From Hyphomicrobiales bacterium (lineage in GTDB: Bacteria; Pseudomonadota; Alphaproteobacteria; Rhizobiales; Beijerinckiaceae): a stretch of DNA of 64,000 nucleotides. The position numbers were made by a program, and so were the translations under genes. Shown piece after piece: positions 45,339-55,034 of the stretch (the stretch's first letter is position 1; every line of letters starts with the position of its first letter). The DNA is taken from positions 1 through 64,000 of the forward strand of contig UCLR01000003.1 in assembly GCA_900473415.1 (NCBI GenBank), in the 5' to 3' direction. A model generated the notes under the pieces. The model had not been told where the DNA came from and ran no database searches. It worked only from the letters and a program-made list of their open reading frames with translations.

Positions 45339-46886
45339 TCACCCCACCTCGAACAGCTTCGGCATATGCGCGTGATACCAGCCCTTCAGCTCGGCGAGTG
45401 CGGGATGGTCGAGGTTGCGGCGCAGATAGGCCTCGATCCGCGGCAGGTGCTTGAGATAGCCCGGCTTGCCGTCGCGCTTGTCGAGGCGGGCGAAGATACC
45501 GGCAATCTTGGTGTTGCGCTGGGCGCCGAGGATCGCATAGGCGCGGGCGAAATCGGCTAGGTCGAATTCCGGCGTCGCCACCCGGCGCGCTGCGCCATAG
45601 GCCGCCAGAAGCCTCAATTCCAGCGAGGCCGGCACGTCGACGCGCGCATCCTGCCCGAGCGAGACGAGGTCATAGGCGGGGTGGCCGAGCAGCCCGTCCT
45701 GGAAATCGATCAGGCCGAGCTTCGCGAGCCCCTCGCGCTTCTCCAGCCAGATCAGGTTGGGCGAGTGGAAATCGCGCAGCGTCCAGGTGGCGGGCGCGGC
45801 CAGGATCTCGTCGAACAGCCTGCCCCAGATGCGGCCGAACTCGGCCTGCGTCACCGCCGGCAGCGTCACGCCCGCGATATGCGGCGCATACCATTCGAGG
45901 ATCAGCTCGCTCTCGATGGCCAGCGCCTGGCGATCATATTCGGGGACGGCGTGATCGCGCCCCTCGGCGACGGGCAGGATCGCCGGCAGGGTGTGGCGGT
46001 GGAGATCAGCCAGCAGGAGCGCCGCCGCCTCGTAGCGCTCGCCTATCGGCTGGCGCGCAGCGTCGAGCACGCCTTCGTCGCCGAGGTCCTCAATCAGAAG
46101 CAGGCCGGTCGAAAGATCCTGCGCGAAGATCTCCGGCGCCGAATAGCCGAGCGAGCGCAGGCCCTTGTCCATCCCGACGAAGGCGTCGACGGTCTCGGCC
46201 AGATGCGCCAGCGCGCTATAGGGCTTGCCGAGGCGGATCGGCGGGCCGTCCGGGCGCGGCGGCGAGATCATCAGCACCGCCGTCTCGCCATTCTCGCGGG
46301 TCAGGCGCTCATAGGCGCGCGTCGAGGCATCACCCAGCATGAAGTCGCGCTTCGCCTCGCCCCAGCCGGCAGCGTCGATCAGCTTGCGGGAGGCGACCGC
46401 GATGGCAAGGCGCTGCTTCCAGAGCACGCCGCCCGAGAGGTCCGCGATGCGGCCGGTCTCGGGATTGTCGGGGTCGACATCGAGCAGGATGTCGAGGCGC
46501 CTGCCGGCGGGCAGGCGCGTGCCGGCGCGGTCCGGCCATTCGACCAGGGTGACGATCTGCTCGATCTCCTCAATCAGCCCGATGTCGTCGAGCTCGTCGG
46601 GCGAGCGCACGCGGTAGAGATCGGCATGCAGCACGGGGCCGCGTGGCGTGTCGTAGCTCTGCACCAGGGTGAAGGTCGGGCTCGGCGCCTCGAGCGTGGG
46701 ATCGTCGGCGAGCGACCGAAGGATGGCGCGCGCCAGGAACGACTTGCCCGAGCCGAGATGGCCCGAGAGCGCGACGATGTCGCCGGGCTTCAGGATCGCG
46801 GCGATATCCGCGGCGAGCCGCCGCGTAGCCGCCTCATCGCCCAGGACGAGCCGGTGCATGCCGGACTTGCGGGCTTCTTCCGTCAT
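45339..46886 (-). CDS. tsaE: TsaE fused to an AmgK-like aminoglycoside-type phosphotransferase
   Basis: A 515-residue two-domain protein. Residues 1-~155 are TsaE, the ATPase needed for the tRNA t6A37 modification complex: Walker A GHLGSGKS (42-49), SPTFTLVQSYD, and HADLYRV with VTLVEWPDR. Residues ~185-515 are an APH-fold kinase: LGDASTRAYERL nucleotide loop, catalytic LRDFHSPNLIWL and metal-binding LIDFQDGLLGHPAYDL. The kinase resembles AmgK (MurNAc/GlcNAc 1-kinase). The fusion is recurrent in Rhizobiales. The ATG overlaps the divL stop. Confidence 0.92.
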   Translation of the reverse strand: MTEEARKSGMHRLVLGDEAATRRLAADIAAILKPGDIVALSGHLGSGKSFLARAILRSLADDPTLEAPSPTFTLVQSYDTPRGPVLHADLYRVRSPDELDDIGLIEEIEQIVTLVEWPDRAGTRLPAGRRLDILLDVDPDNPETGRIADLSGGVLWKQRLAIAVASRKLIDAAGWGEAKRDFMLGDASTRAYERLTRENGETAVLMISPPRPDGPPIRLGKPYSALAHLAETVDAFVGMDKGLRSLGYSAPEIFAQDLSTGLLLIEDLGDEGVLDAARQPIGERYEAAALLLADLHRHTLPAILPVAEGRDHAVPEYDRQALAIESELILEWYAPHIAGVTLPAVTQAEFGRIWGRLFDEILAAPATWTLRDFHSPNLIWLEKREGLAKLGLIDFQDGLLGHPAYDLVSLGQDARVDVPASLELRLLAAYGAARRVATPEFDLADFARAYAILGAQRNTKIAGIFARLDKRDGKPGYLKHLPRIEAYLRRNLDHPALAELKGWYHAHMPKLFEVG

Positions 46887-49378
46887 TCAGCGGCGTCCGA
46901 GAGCGGAACGCCCTCGGCCGGGAAGACGGCGGTGACGCGGGTGCCGCGGCCGGGCGCGGAGTCGAGCTCGACGCGGCCGCCATGCAGCTCGACGATGGAG
47001 CGCACGATCGAGAGCCCCAGGCCGACGCCGCGATGGGTCGAGCCGAGCGAATGGCTCTCGAAGCGTTCGAAGACCTTCTCGACGACCTCGGCCGGGATGC
47101 CGCGGCCCTGATCGGCGACGACGATGCGGACGTCGTTGCCCCGCCGCGTCGCGCTAACCGTGATGGTCTGGCCGGCTGAGGAGAAGCCGATGGCATTGGA
47201 GAGCAGGTTGAACAGCACCTGCCGCAGACGCCGGCCGTCGGCGCGCAGCGGGCCGGTCAGCGGGTCGATCTCGACCTTGAGCTCGATCTTGGAGTCGATC
47301 AGCCGGTCATGCAGCCCCGCCGCCGCCTCGGCGATGGTGCCGGTGACGTCGACGTTCTCGATGTCCAGCGTCAGCGCGCCGTTGTCGATGGTGGCGAGGT
47401 CGAGGATATCGTTGATGATGGCGAGCAGCGCGCCCGAGGAGCGCACGATATGCGAGGCATAGTCCCGCTGCTTCTCATTGAGCGGACCGACCGTCTCGGT
47501 GCCGAGAAGCTGGGCGAAACCGATGATGTTGGTCAACGGCGAGCGCAGCTCGTAGGAAACGTGGTGGACGAAGTCCTCGCGTAGCCGCGAGACCTTCTCC
47601 AGCGCCTCGTTCCTGTCGGTCAGCGCCCGCTCGACATTCACGCTGGCGGTGACGTCGGCGAAGGAGATCAGCGTCGCGCCGTCCGGCAGCGGGGCGGCAG
47701 CCATGTCGAGCACGGTGCCGTCGCGCCGCTCCATACGGCAATGATAGTCCTCGCGGGCATCGCGCACGCCGGTGACGACGCTGTGCAGCTCGCCCCAGAC
47801 CTCGTCCTGCGGATAGAGCGGCTTGCAGAGCCTGATGACCTCGTCGATATGCGGCGCGCTCGCGGCGAGATCGCCGCCCTGGATGCGCCAGGATTGGGCG
47901 AAGGCCGGGTTGGAGAGCTTGAGCCGCCCGTCCGAGCCGAACACGGCGACGCCCTCGCGCAGCGAGTCCAGCGTCTCGCGCTGGGTCCGGGTCAGGGCGT
48001 TGAAGCGGGATTCGAGCGTGAACCGCTCGGTGACGTCGTCATAGAGATAGGTGACGCCGCCCTGCGGGTTGGGGCTGGTGACGACATGGATCGTGCGCCC
48101 ATCCGGCAGGTACCACCAATCCTCGCCGGCGCGCGTGGCGGTGTAGGCGGCATGGACCTGCGCCTTCCAGCTGCGATAATCGCCGAGCTCGGGCAGGCGC
48201 CGCTCCGCGCGCAGCCGGTCGAGAATCTCGCCATCCGTCGGCTGGCCATCGAGAAAGCCGGGATCGAGCGACCAGAGCGTATCGAAGCCGGAGTTGCGAT
48301 AGACGAGGCGCTGCGAGCCGTCGAACACGGCGACCGCCGTCTTCAGCCGGTCGAGAGTGCGGACATGGGCATCCATCTGGCGCTGGAGATCGGCGCGGAC
48401 CGCTTCCAGCTCGCTCATGTCGGTGGCGAAGCCGGCAAAGCCCGTCGCCGTCGGCAACTCGACGATGTCGAGCGTGCGCCGCTGTCCGGCGACGATCGCC
48501 GGAGCGCGCGCCGCGAAGGCGCCGCCCTCGCGCCGCGCCCGCTGCGCCGCCTCGCGCTCGCTGCGGTCGAGCAGTTCGAGCCCGCCCTTCACGGCCGTGG
48601 CCGTGTCGGTTGCCTCGACCGCGCGGGCATAGGCCGCGTTGACCCAGGTCAGCCGGCCGTCCTCGCTGCGCATCCAGGCCGGATGCGGCAGCCCGACCAG
48701 CAGGTTCGCCAGCGCCGCATGGTCCGCGGTGACGCGCTCGAACTCGCTGCGCAGGGTCAGGACCTGCGCGCGCTCGCCGGTGACCTCGCGGAAGCGGATC
48801 ACGGCGCGGCCCGCGACCGGACGCCCCTCGACGTCGACGAAAGGCCCGGTCTTGCTGCGGAGCGTCAGGCTGAAGGCTTCACCACGCTCCTTCAGCGCGT
48901 CCGTCGCGAGTTCCAGGCGCTTGGCATCGACCGGCGCCGCCCAGCTGCCATAGGCGAGGGCGAGCGTCCCGCCCGAGGTGCCGAGGAAGCCGCTTTCGCC
49001 CTCGAAGACGGGCTGCGCGTCCCGGCCGTTCCAACTGACCACCACCTGCGGATCGGCCGCGAGCAGGATCGAGAGCCGCTCCTGATGGCTCCGCGCAGCT
49101 TCCAGATCGGCCGCGAACCGGGCCTCGCGCCTCTGCCAGCGCGAGCGCTCGCGCACATAGAACAGGGAGGTCGTCGTGGCGAAGACCGTCAGTCCTGCCA
49201 AAATCAGGGAGAGCGCCCCGGTACTCGTGACGTCGATCCGGCCCGGTGCGAGCCATTCGCTCTGGGCGAGCGCGGGAGCGGATGAAAGGCCGAGACCAAG
49301 GCCGGAGAGCAGCGCTCGGGGGCGCCAGCCGTCTCCTCGTTCCTCGCCTTGCGTCCGTCTCATCCTTGCGCCCGTCAT
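46883..49378 (-). CDS. divL: DivL-like atypical sensor kinase with Tyr in the H-box
   Basis: In Caulobacter DivL couples DivK to the CckA-CtrA cell-cycle pathway. This 831-residue protein has a signal/anchor segment and one helix (about 53-75), several PAS-like domains (about 100-560), a HisKA dimerisation domain and an HATPase domain (NLLSNAIGFS; DQGRGIP; GVGLGLSIV). The H-box reads HHVSYELRSPLTNIIGF: tyrosine (codon at 47552-47554) replaces the phosphorylatable histidine, the hallmark of DivL. I chose ATG 49378; an ATG five codons later has no usable ribosome-binding site. It leads the tsaE-addAB run. Confidence 0.88.
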   Translation of the reverse strand: MTGARMRRTQGEERGDGWRPRALLSGLGLGLSSAPALAQSEWLAPGRIDVTSTGALSLILAGLTVFATTTSLFYVRERSRWQRREARFAADLEAARSHQERLSILLAADPQVVVSWNGRDAQPVFEGESGFLGTSGGTLALAYGSWAAPVDAKRLELATDALKERGEAFSLTLRSKTGPFVDVEGRPVAGRAVIRFREVTGERAQVLTLRSEFERVTADHAALANLLVGLPHPAWMRSEDGRLTWVNAAYARAVEATDTATAVKGGLELLDRSEREAAQRARREGGAFAARAPAIVAGQRRTLDIVELPTATGFAGFATDMSELEAVRADLQRQMDAHVRTLDRLKTAVAVFDGSQRLVYRNSGFDTLWSLDPGFLDGQPTDGEILDRLRAERRLPELGDYRSWKAQVHAAYTATRAGEDWWYLPDGRTIHVVTSPNPQGGVTYLYDDVTERFTLESRFNALTRTQRETLDSLREGVAVFGSDGRLKLSNPAFAQSWRIQGGDLAASAPHIDEVIRLCKPLYPQDEVWGELHSVVTGVRDAREDYHCRMERRDGTVLDMAAAPLPDGATLISFADVTASVNVERALTDRNEALEKVSRLREDFVHHVSYELRSPLTNIIGFAQLLGTETVGPLNEKQRDYASHIVRSSGALLAIINDILDLATIDNGALTLDIENVDVTGTIAEAAAGLHDRLIDSKIELKVEIDPLTGPLRADGRRLRQVLFNLLSNAIGFSSAGQTITVSATRRGNDVRIVVADQGRGIPAEVVEKVFERFESHSLGSTHRGVGLGLSIVRSIVELHGGRVELDSAPGRGTRVTAVFPAEGVPLSDAAE

Positions 49379-49761
49379 CTCTTGGCGGCCTCGGCCGCCT
49401 TGTCCATCAAGCTCGCCGGAATCCGCTCGCAGAGCCGGCGGAACCGCCCGTCTCCGGAGGCCCGATACGCTCGTCGCAACGCCAATCACTTCAGAGCTGC
49501 TATCGGGACCGCATCATGGCGGAGGCCCGAATCAGCCCCACTGTAATCATCGGTTGAGTCCGTCAGGAAGTGCTTAATCGCCGGTAAATGCCGAGAATTT
49601 CCGGGCGAAACGGCGCGATGTCTAAAATTGTCTAGAAATTGAGTCTCCACGAATCCGGAGCCACAACCTGTAGTGATGCGGAGCGCATGTCGCCGCAGCG
49701 GCGGGCAAGAAAAAAGGCCCGGCGGTTGCCGGGCCTCGGGAATGTCGCGTCTTGACGCGTA
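49379..49761. other. divL upstream region and ahcY 3' region, no gene seen
   Basis: About 380 bases between divL and ahcY, both leftward. The right end holds the ahcY terminator. The middle (49560-49640) is clearly AT-richer than the genes and probably contains the divL promoter; TTAA-N7-TAAA at 49574-49588 is one base off the CtrA consensus. The short frames here have no features of genes. Confidence 0.55.
49716..49735 (-). terminator. Rho-independent terminator of ahcY
   Basis: GGCCCGGC and GCCGGGCC form an 8-bp stem with a four-base loop, followed on the minus strand by a T-run (A-run at 49710-49715 on the plus strand). It lies 26 bases after the ahcY stop. Confidence 0.92.
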
Positions 49762-51156
<1,395 letters not shown>

Positions 51157-51230
51157 AGGGGGCTCCAATCACTGTTACCGCTGATGATGGCGGGCTCTCT
51201 AGCAGCGACAGGGGCGGAAGGCAATCAAAG

Positions 51231-51250
51231 ATATAAAGATGTCTTTATAT
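51231..51250 (-). promoter_or_regulatory. AT-rich palindromic operator upstream of ahcY
   Basis: ATATAAAGA-TG-TCTTTATAT: perfect nine-base arms around two bases, about 75 bases upstream of the ahcY start. In GC-rich surroundings a 20-base AT-rich palindrome is most unlikely by chance. Its form suits ArsR-family repressors such as SahR, which control ahcY and methionine genes in Proteobacteria (family knowledge; assignment inferred). The regulator gene is not in the window. Confidence 0.65.
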
Positions 51251-51277
51251 GAGGGTCGCGCTCGGTTCGGGATTTGA

Positions 51278-51475
51278 TCAGGCCGCTACCAGCTTCGATA
51301 AATCCGCGCCGCTTGCGAGATGCTCAGTCGCATCCAGAATTTCGACCGCAACGATTCTGCCATCGGCATCATAGTCAAAGACGATGCCGGGACGCACTTC
51401 CTCGCTTTCGCTCACCGGCGCGTCGGCGAACCGGAGATAGAGGGCGTCAACCTCAGCATCATAATGGGTCTTCAT
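51278..51475 (-). CDS. DUF2283 domain protein
   Basis: A 65-residue protein that is DUF2283 throughout: YDAEVDALYLRFADAPV, then VFDYDADGRIVAVEILDA. These small proteins often follow DUF4258 or other small toxin-like genes. Its ATG overlaps the DUF4258 stop (ATGA), so the two are coupled. An antitoxin-like role is possible by context only. Confidence 0.85.
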   Translation of the reverse strand: MKTHYDAEVDALYLRFADAPVSESEEVRPGIVFDYDADGRIVAVEILDATEHLASGADLSKLVAA

Positions 51476-51732
51476 CGTCTGCGACTCCGGTCGAGAAAGA
51501 GCGTGATTATGCGATGCGCTCCCTCCAACTCGACATATACCACACGCAGAACTCTCCCGTCGCGTTCCGGCAAAGCCTTGTATGCCCTTACCCGGTCGGC
51601 ATGCTTTGGATCACTTTCGATCGCATCTGGGGTGAGAACCGTCCGTTCGACCCATTCGCTCTCGATACCGCGTTCGGCCAGCATTTCCTTGGCGTGGTCG
51701 GAATAAATAAAACGCCCCATCCGCTCGGCCAT
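51472..51732 (-). CDS. DUF4258 domain protein
   Basis: An 86-residue protein with the DUF4258 pattern: FIYSDHAKEMLAERGIESEW near the start (His plus helix), then DGRVLRVVYVELEGAHRIIT and a basic end (LDRSRRR). The fold is RelE/BrnT-like in outline, and such proteins are usually encoded with a DUF2283 or small DNA-binding partner. It is the first gene of this pair, between ahcY and the PTS genes. Confidence 0.82.
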   Translation of the reverse strand: MAERMGRFIYSDHAKEMLAERGIESEWVERTVLTPDAIESDPKHADRVRAYKALPERDGRVLRVVYVELEGAHRIITLFLDRSRRR

Positions 51733-51832
51733 TGATAGCCCCTCATTCGAATCGCCTTAGCTCGTACCCTTCACAGCCAAGGTTGAGGCTTCGAATTTTA
51801 GAGCCAGCATCGGCCGGTCAAATGTGTCAGGG

Positions 51833-52147
51833 CTACTCGCCCTCGCCGAACTTGTCAGCGATCAGGGCCGCGAGCGCGTCGAGCGCCGGCTGGGCCTCCG
51901 TGCCCTTCGCGACGATGGTGATCGTCGAGCCGATGCCGGCGCCCAGCGTCAGCACGCCCATGATCGAGGTGGCGCCCACCGTTTCGCCGCAGCGGCTGAC
52001 CGTGATGTCGGCATCGTAGCGGGCGGCGCATTGCACGAATTTTGCCGTGGCGCGGGCGTGCAGCCCCTTCTTGTTGACGATCTCGAACTCACCATGGACG
52101 GCGCCGGCCGGGATCTCGACCTCTGGGCAGTCACAATCCTCGTCCAA
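51833..52147 (-). CDS. ptsH: HPr phosphocarrier protein of the regulatory PTS
   Basis: Phosphocarrier of 104 residues. The active histidine is H30 in KKGLHARATAKF, and the regulatory serine site is in GATSIMGVLTLGAG, the target of HprK. The start is TTG 52147, supported by GGAGG five bases upstream; it gives a ~20-residue N-terminal extension with two cysteines (DEDCDCPEVE). HPr, EIIA and HprK here form a sugar-transport-free regulatory PTS, known in alphaproteobacteria to link carbon/nitrogen status to ChvG-ChvI. Confidence 0.93.
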   Translation of the reverse strand: MDEDCDCPEVEIPAGAVHGEFEIVNKKGLHARATAKFVQCAARYDADITVSRCGETVGATSIMGVLTLGAGIGSTITIVAKGTEAQPALDALAALIADKFGEGE

Positions 52148-52168
52148 GCCGCCCTCCAGTCGGGTTCG

Positions 52169-52570
52169 CTATTTGCCGGCCAGAACGCGGCTGGCCACCG
52201 TGATGTATTTCCGGCCTGCATCCTGCGCGCTGGTCACCGCCTCGTCGAGGGTCTTCTCCTCGCGGACGCTGGCAAGCTTGATCAGCATCGGCAGGTTGAC
52301 GCCGGCGACGACGTCGATGCGGCCCGGCTCCATCACCGAGATCGCAAGGTTCGAGGGCGTGCCGCCGAACATGTCGGTGAGTATGATGACGCCGCGACCG
52401 TTCTCGACCTCGTCGACAGCGGCAATGATGTCGCGTCGGCGACTCTCCATGTCGTCATCGGGAGCGATGGCGATGGTGGCGAGTTGCGCCTGCGGGCCGA
52501 CGACATGTTCGAGCGCGGAGCGGAACTCCGTCGCCAGATGCCCATGCGTCACGAGGACCAGTCCGATCAT
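52169..52570 (-). CDS. Mannose-type PTS EIIA domain protein
   Basis: A 133-residue EIIA of the mannose family, with the phosphorylatable His in VLVTHGHLATEF (residue 9) and the family segment ILTDMFGGTPSNLAISVM. No EIIB or EIIC is nearby, so it is regulatory rather than part of sugar uptake. ATG 52570 gives the standard start; longer frames upstream are shadows. It lies between hprK and ptsH with a 21-base gap to ptsH. Confidence 0.93.
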   Translation of the reverse strand: MIGLVLVTHGHLATEFRSALEHVVGPQAQLATIAIAPDDDMESRRRDIIAAVDEVENGRGVIILTDMFGGTPSNLAISVMEPGRIDVVAGVNLPMLIKLASVREEKTLDEAVTSAQDAGRKYITVASRVLAGK

Positions 52571-52682
52571 ACAGTCAAGCACCGGAGAGCGCCCATCGGC
52601 GCCCGGACAAGGTCGCGGTTTATGCGGCAGGTGCGAAACAAGCGCAAGCCGGTCGCCCTCAAATATGTCAAAATCATGGTAT

Positions 52683-53165
52683 TCAATCGGCGTCTGTGAA
52701 CAAGTCGAGCGCGGCGAGGATGAGCCGCTCGTCGCCGCCGCGGCCGGCAAGCTGCAGGCGCGGCAGGTCGATGCCCCCGAGATTGTCGACCAGATCCTCA
52801 GGTTCGGGCATGCGCGCGGGCTCCTCCCCCGTCAGATCGACGAGGAGCCTGACCACCGCGGCGCCGGTGAAGGGCTCCGGCGTCAGACCAAGACCGCGGC
52901 GCTCGACGATGCCTTCGAGCGGCGCCACGGGGCGGGCGACGAGCCTGCCGCCGCAGGCGACGAGCGCGGCGCGGTCGTCCGCCACCAGCCGGGCGAAGCG
53001 ACCCGCCTGCCGCGCCAGCGCGATCAAGGCCAGCGCCAGGCTCGACTTGCCGCTGCCGGAAGCGCCGCGCAGCAGCACGCCCGCCTCCCCGATCGCGACG
53101 ACGGTGGCATGGATCCGGTTTTCCCGCAGGCTCCGGGGCTCGATCGCCCGCGCTTCAGGCGGCAT
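52683..53165 (-). CDS. hprK: HPr kinase/phosphorylase, short alphaproteobacterial form
   Basis: A 160-residue protein corresponding only to the catalytic C-terminal domain of the ~310-residue Firmicutes enzyme, as is usual in alphaproteobacteria. It has Walker A RGASGSGKSSL (33-43), VADDRAALV and GIVERRGLGL (the K-loop/HPrK signature region). It phosphorylates HPr on the serine. The ATG at 53165 overlaps the 3' end of chvG by 11 bases. Confidence 0.93.
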   Translation of the reverse strand: MPPEARAIEPRSLRENRIHATVVAIGEAGVLLRGASGSGKSSLALALIALARQAGRFARLVADDRAALVACGGRLVARPVAPLEGIVERRGLGLTPEPFTGAAVVRLLVDLTGEEPARMPEPEDLVDNLGGIDLPRLQLAGRGGDERLILAALDLFTDAD

Positions 53166-54954
53166 GCGTGCGGGCCGCCGGCAGGCAGACGATGAAGCGG
53201 GCGCCAAGGCGTTGCGCCTCGCCGTCCGGCCCGACGGCGCCGAGCCTGTTCTCGGCGCGGATCGAGCCGCGATGCGCCTCGACGATCTGGCGCGAGATCG
53301 ACAGGCCGAGGCCGGAGTTCTGGCCAAAGCCTTCGCTCGGGCGGTCGGTGTAGAAGCGCTCGAAAATGCGCTCCAGCGCGTGCGGCTCGATGCCCGGACC
53401 CTCGTCCTCGACCGTGACGAGCACGTCGTTGGCGACGCGCGAGAGCATGACCTTCACGGTCTTGTCGGGCGGCGAGAAGGAGCGCGCATTGTCGATCAGG
53501 TTGACCATGACCTGGCCGATGCGGGAATCGTGGCCCATGACGAGATAAGAGTCGCCGCCGGGACGCTGGCTGCGGCGGTCGCGCTCGAGCTCGATCTTCG
53601 GCTGGCCGTCGCGGCGCGTCTCGTTCTGCAGCGTCACCACGGCCTCGAGCACCTGGGAGACGTCGACCGGGGCGGAATCCGAGCGGGCGAGCTCGGCATC
53701 CAGCCGTGAGGCGTCGGAGATGTCGGAGATCAGCCGGTCGAGCCGGCGCACATCGTGCTGGATCACGGCGAGCAGCCGCGTGCGCGACTCGTCGCTCTTG
53801 GCGCGCGGCAGGGTCTCGACGGCGCTGCGCAGCGAGGTCAGCGGGTTCTTCAGCTCATGCGCTACATCCGCCGCGAAGCTCTCGATCGCCTCGATGCGGC
53901 TGTAGAGCGCCTTAGTCATGTCCCGGAGCGAGCCGGAGAGGTGGCCGATCTCGTCGTGCCGGCTGCCGAAATCCGGGATCTGCTCGCGCGACTTCACGCC
54001 CTTGCGCACGCGCTGCGCGGCCTCCGCGAGCTTGCGGATCGGTTCGGCGATGGTGCCAGCCAGCAGCACCGAAAGCACGATCATCACGCCCGCCGCCACG
54101 GCGAAGACCTGGAAGATCGCGAAGCGCTCGGCGGCGATGACCGCGTCGATGTCCCCGCCCTGGGTCGAGAGCAGCAGTGCGCCCTTCACCGTGCGGAAGC
54201 GTTGCACCGGCACGGCGACGGAGACGATGGTCTGGCCGCGGGTGTTGACGCGCACCACGCTCGCCGGCGCACCGTTCAGGGCGCGCGCGACCTCCGGATA
54301 GGACTTGCCGTTGGCGTTCTCGAAGTCGTCATAGGTCGGCACGTCGGCCTTGCCGAGCCGGTTGCGCAGCATGTTCCAGGTGCGCTCGAGCAGCGGCGGC
54401 TCGTCCGGCTCGCCGACGCGCGGCAGGTCGAGGCGCAGGATGTCGCCGCGCGAATAGAGGCTGCGCGAGTCCAGCGTGAGCATGCCGTCCTTGTCGTAGA
54501 TCCGCGCGCGGGTCTTGGTCGGCGTCACGAGGCGGCGCAGCAGCGGGGCGACCTTCTCGGGGTTGATCGAGAAATCGAGCGGGTCCTCGGCGATACCGGC
54601 GCTCTCCCCCGCCTGGAGCTGGAGCAGCTTGTCGGGGTCGATGGTGATCGTGTCGATCTCCACCGTGGCGGAGGAGGCGATGGCGCCGGCGATGATGTCG
54701 CCCTGCGTGAGCAGGCTCTGGACGCGCGCCTCGATCAGGCCCTCGCGGAACTGGTTGAGATAGAGGAAGCCGAGCAGCAGCGCGACGAGGCCGCCGAGGT
54801 TGAGGACGAGGATGCGCCGGGTGAGGCTCGAGGCGGCCCGAGCCGAGACGGCCCGAGCGAGCCGGCGCCAGAAGGGTCCGACGCGGCGCCCCAGCACTGT
54901 GCGCCAGCGGCCGGCGGGCCCCGGCGCGCGAGCTTCGTTATCAACGGTTGCCAT
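53155..54954 (-). CDS. chvG: ChvG sensor histidine kinase
   Basis: Sensor of the ChvG/ChvI (ExoS/ChvI) system that controls envelope, acid and host-associated traits in Rhizobiales. The 599-residue protein has two helices (about 47-67 and 282-302) bounding a ~215-residue periplasmic domain, a HAMP domain, phosphorylated H366 in FAADVAHELKNPLTSL, and the HATPase domain (VNLIDNARSFS; DEGPGIEP; GLGLSISRQIV). ATG 54954 lies 81 bases after chvI. Confidence 0.95.
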   Translation of the reverse strand: MATVDNEARAPGPAGRWRTVLGRRVGPFWRRLARAVSARAASSLTRRILVLNLGGLVALLLGFLYLNQFREGLIEARVQSLLTQGDIIAGAIASSATVEIDTITIDPDKLLQLQAGESAGIAEDPLDFSINPEKVAPLLRRLVTPTKTRARIYDKDGMLTLDSRSLYSRGDILRLDLPRVGEPDEPPLLERTWNMLRNRLGKADVPTYDDFENANGKSYPEVARALNGAPASVVRVNTRGQTIVSVAVPVQRFRTVKGALLLSTQGGDIDAVIAAERFAIFQVFAVAAGVMIVLSVLLAGTIAEPIRKLAEAAQRVRKGVKSREQIPDFGSRHDEIGHLSGSLRDMTKALYSRIEAIESFAADVAHELKNPLTSLRSAVETLPRAKSDESRTRLLAVIQHDVRRLDRLISDISDASRLDAELARSDSAPVDVSQVLEAVVTLQNETRRDGQPKIELERDRRSQRPGGDSYLVMGHDSRIGQVMVNLIDNARSFSPPDKTVKVMLSRVANDVLVTVEDEGPGIEPHALERIFERFYTDRPSEGFGQNSGLGLSISRQIVEAHRGSIRAENRLGAVGPDGEAQRLGARFIVCLPAARTHAA

Positions 54955-55034
54955 GACTGCGGCTTACTTTCCGCTCCAAAGACTGGCGTCCGCGAACGCG
55001 CCCCGAATCCGGCGCCAGCCCTCCCCCTTTTGCC

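Noticed and set aside
51157..51277. Riboswitch (SAH or SAM class) ahead of ahcY
   Set aside because: I could not fold a conserved core in the short leader; the AT-rich palindrome points to a protein operator instead.
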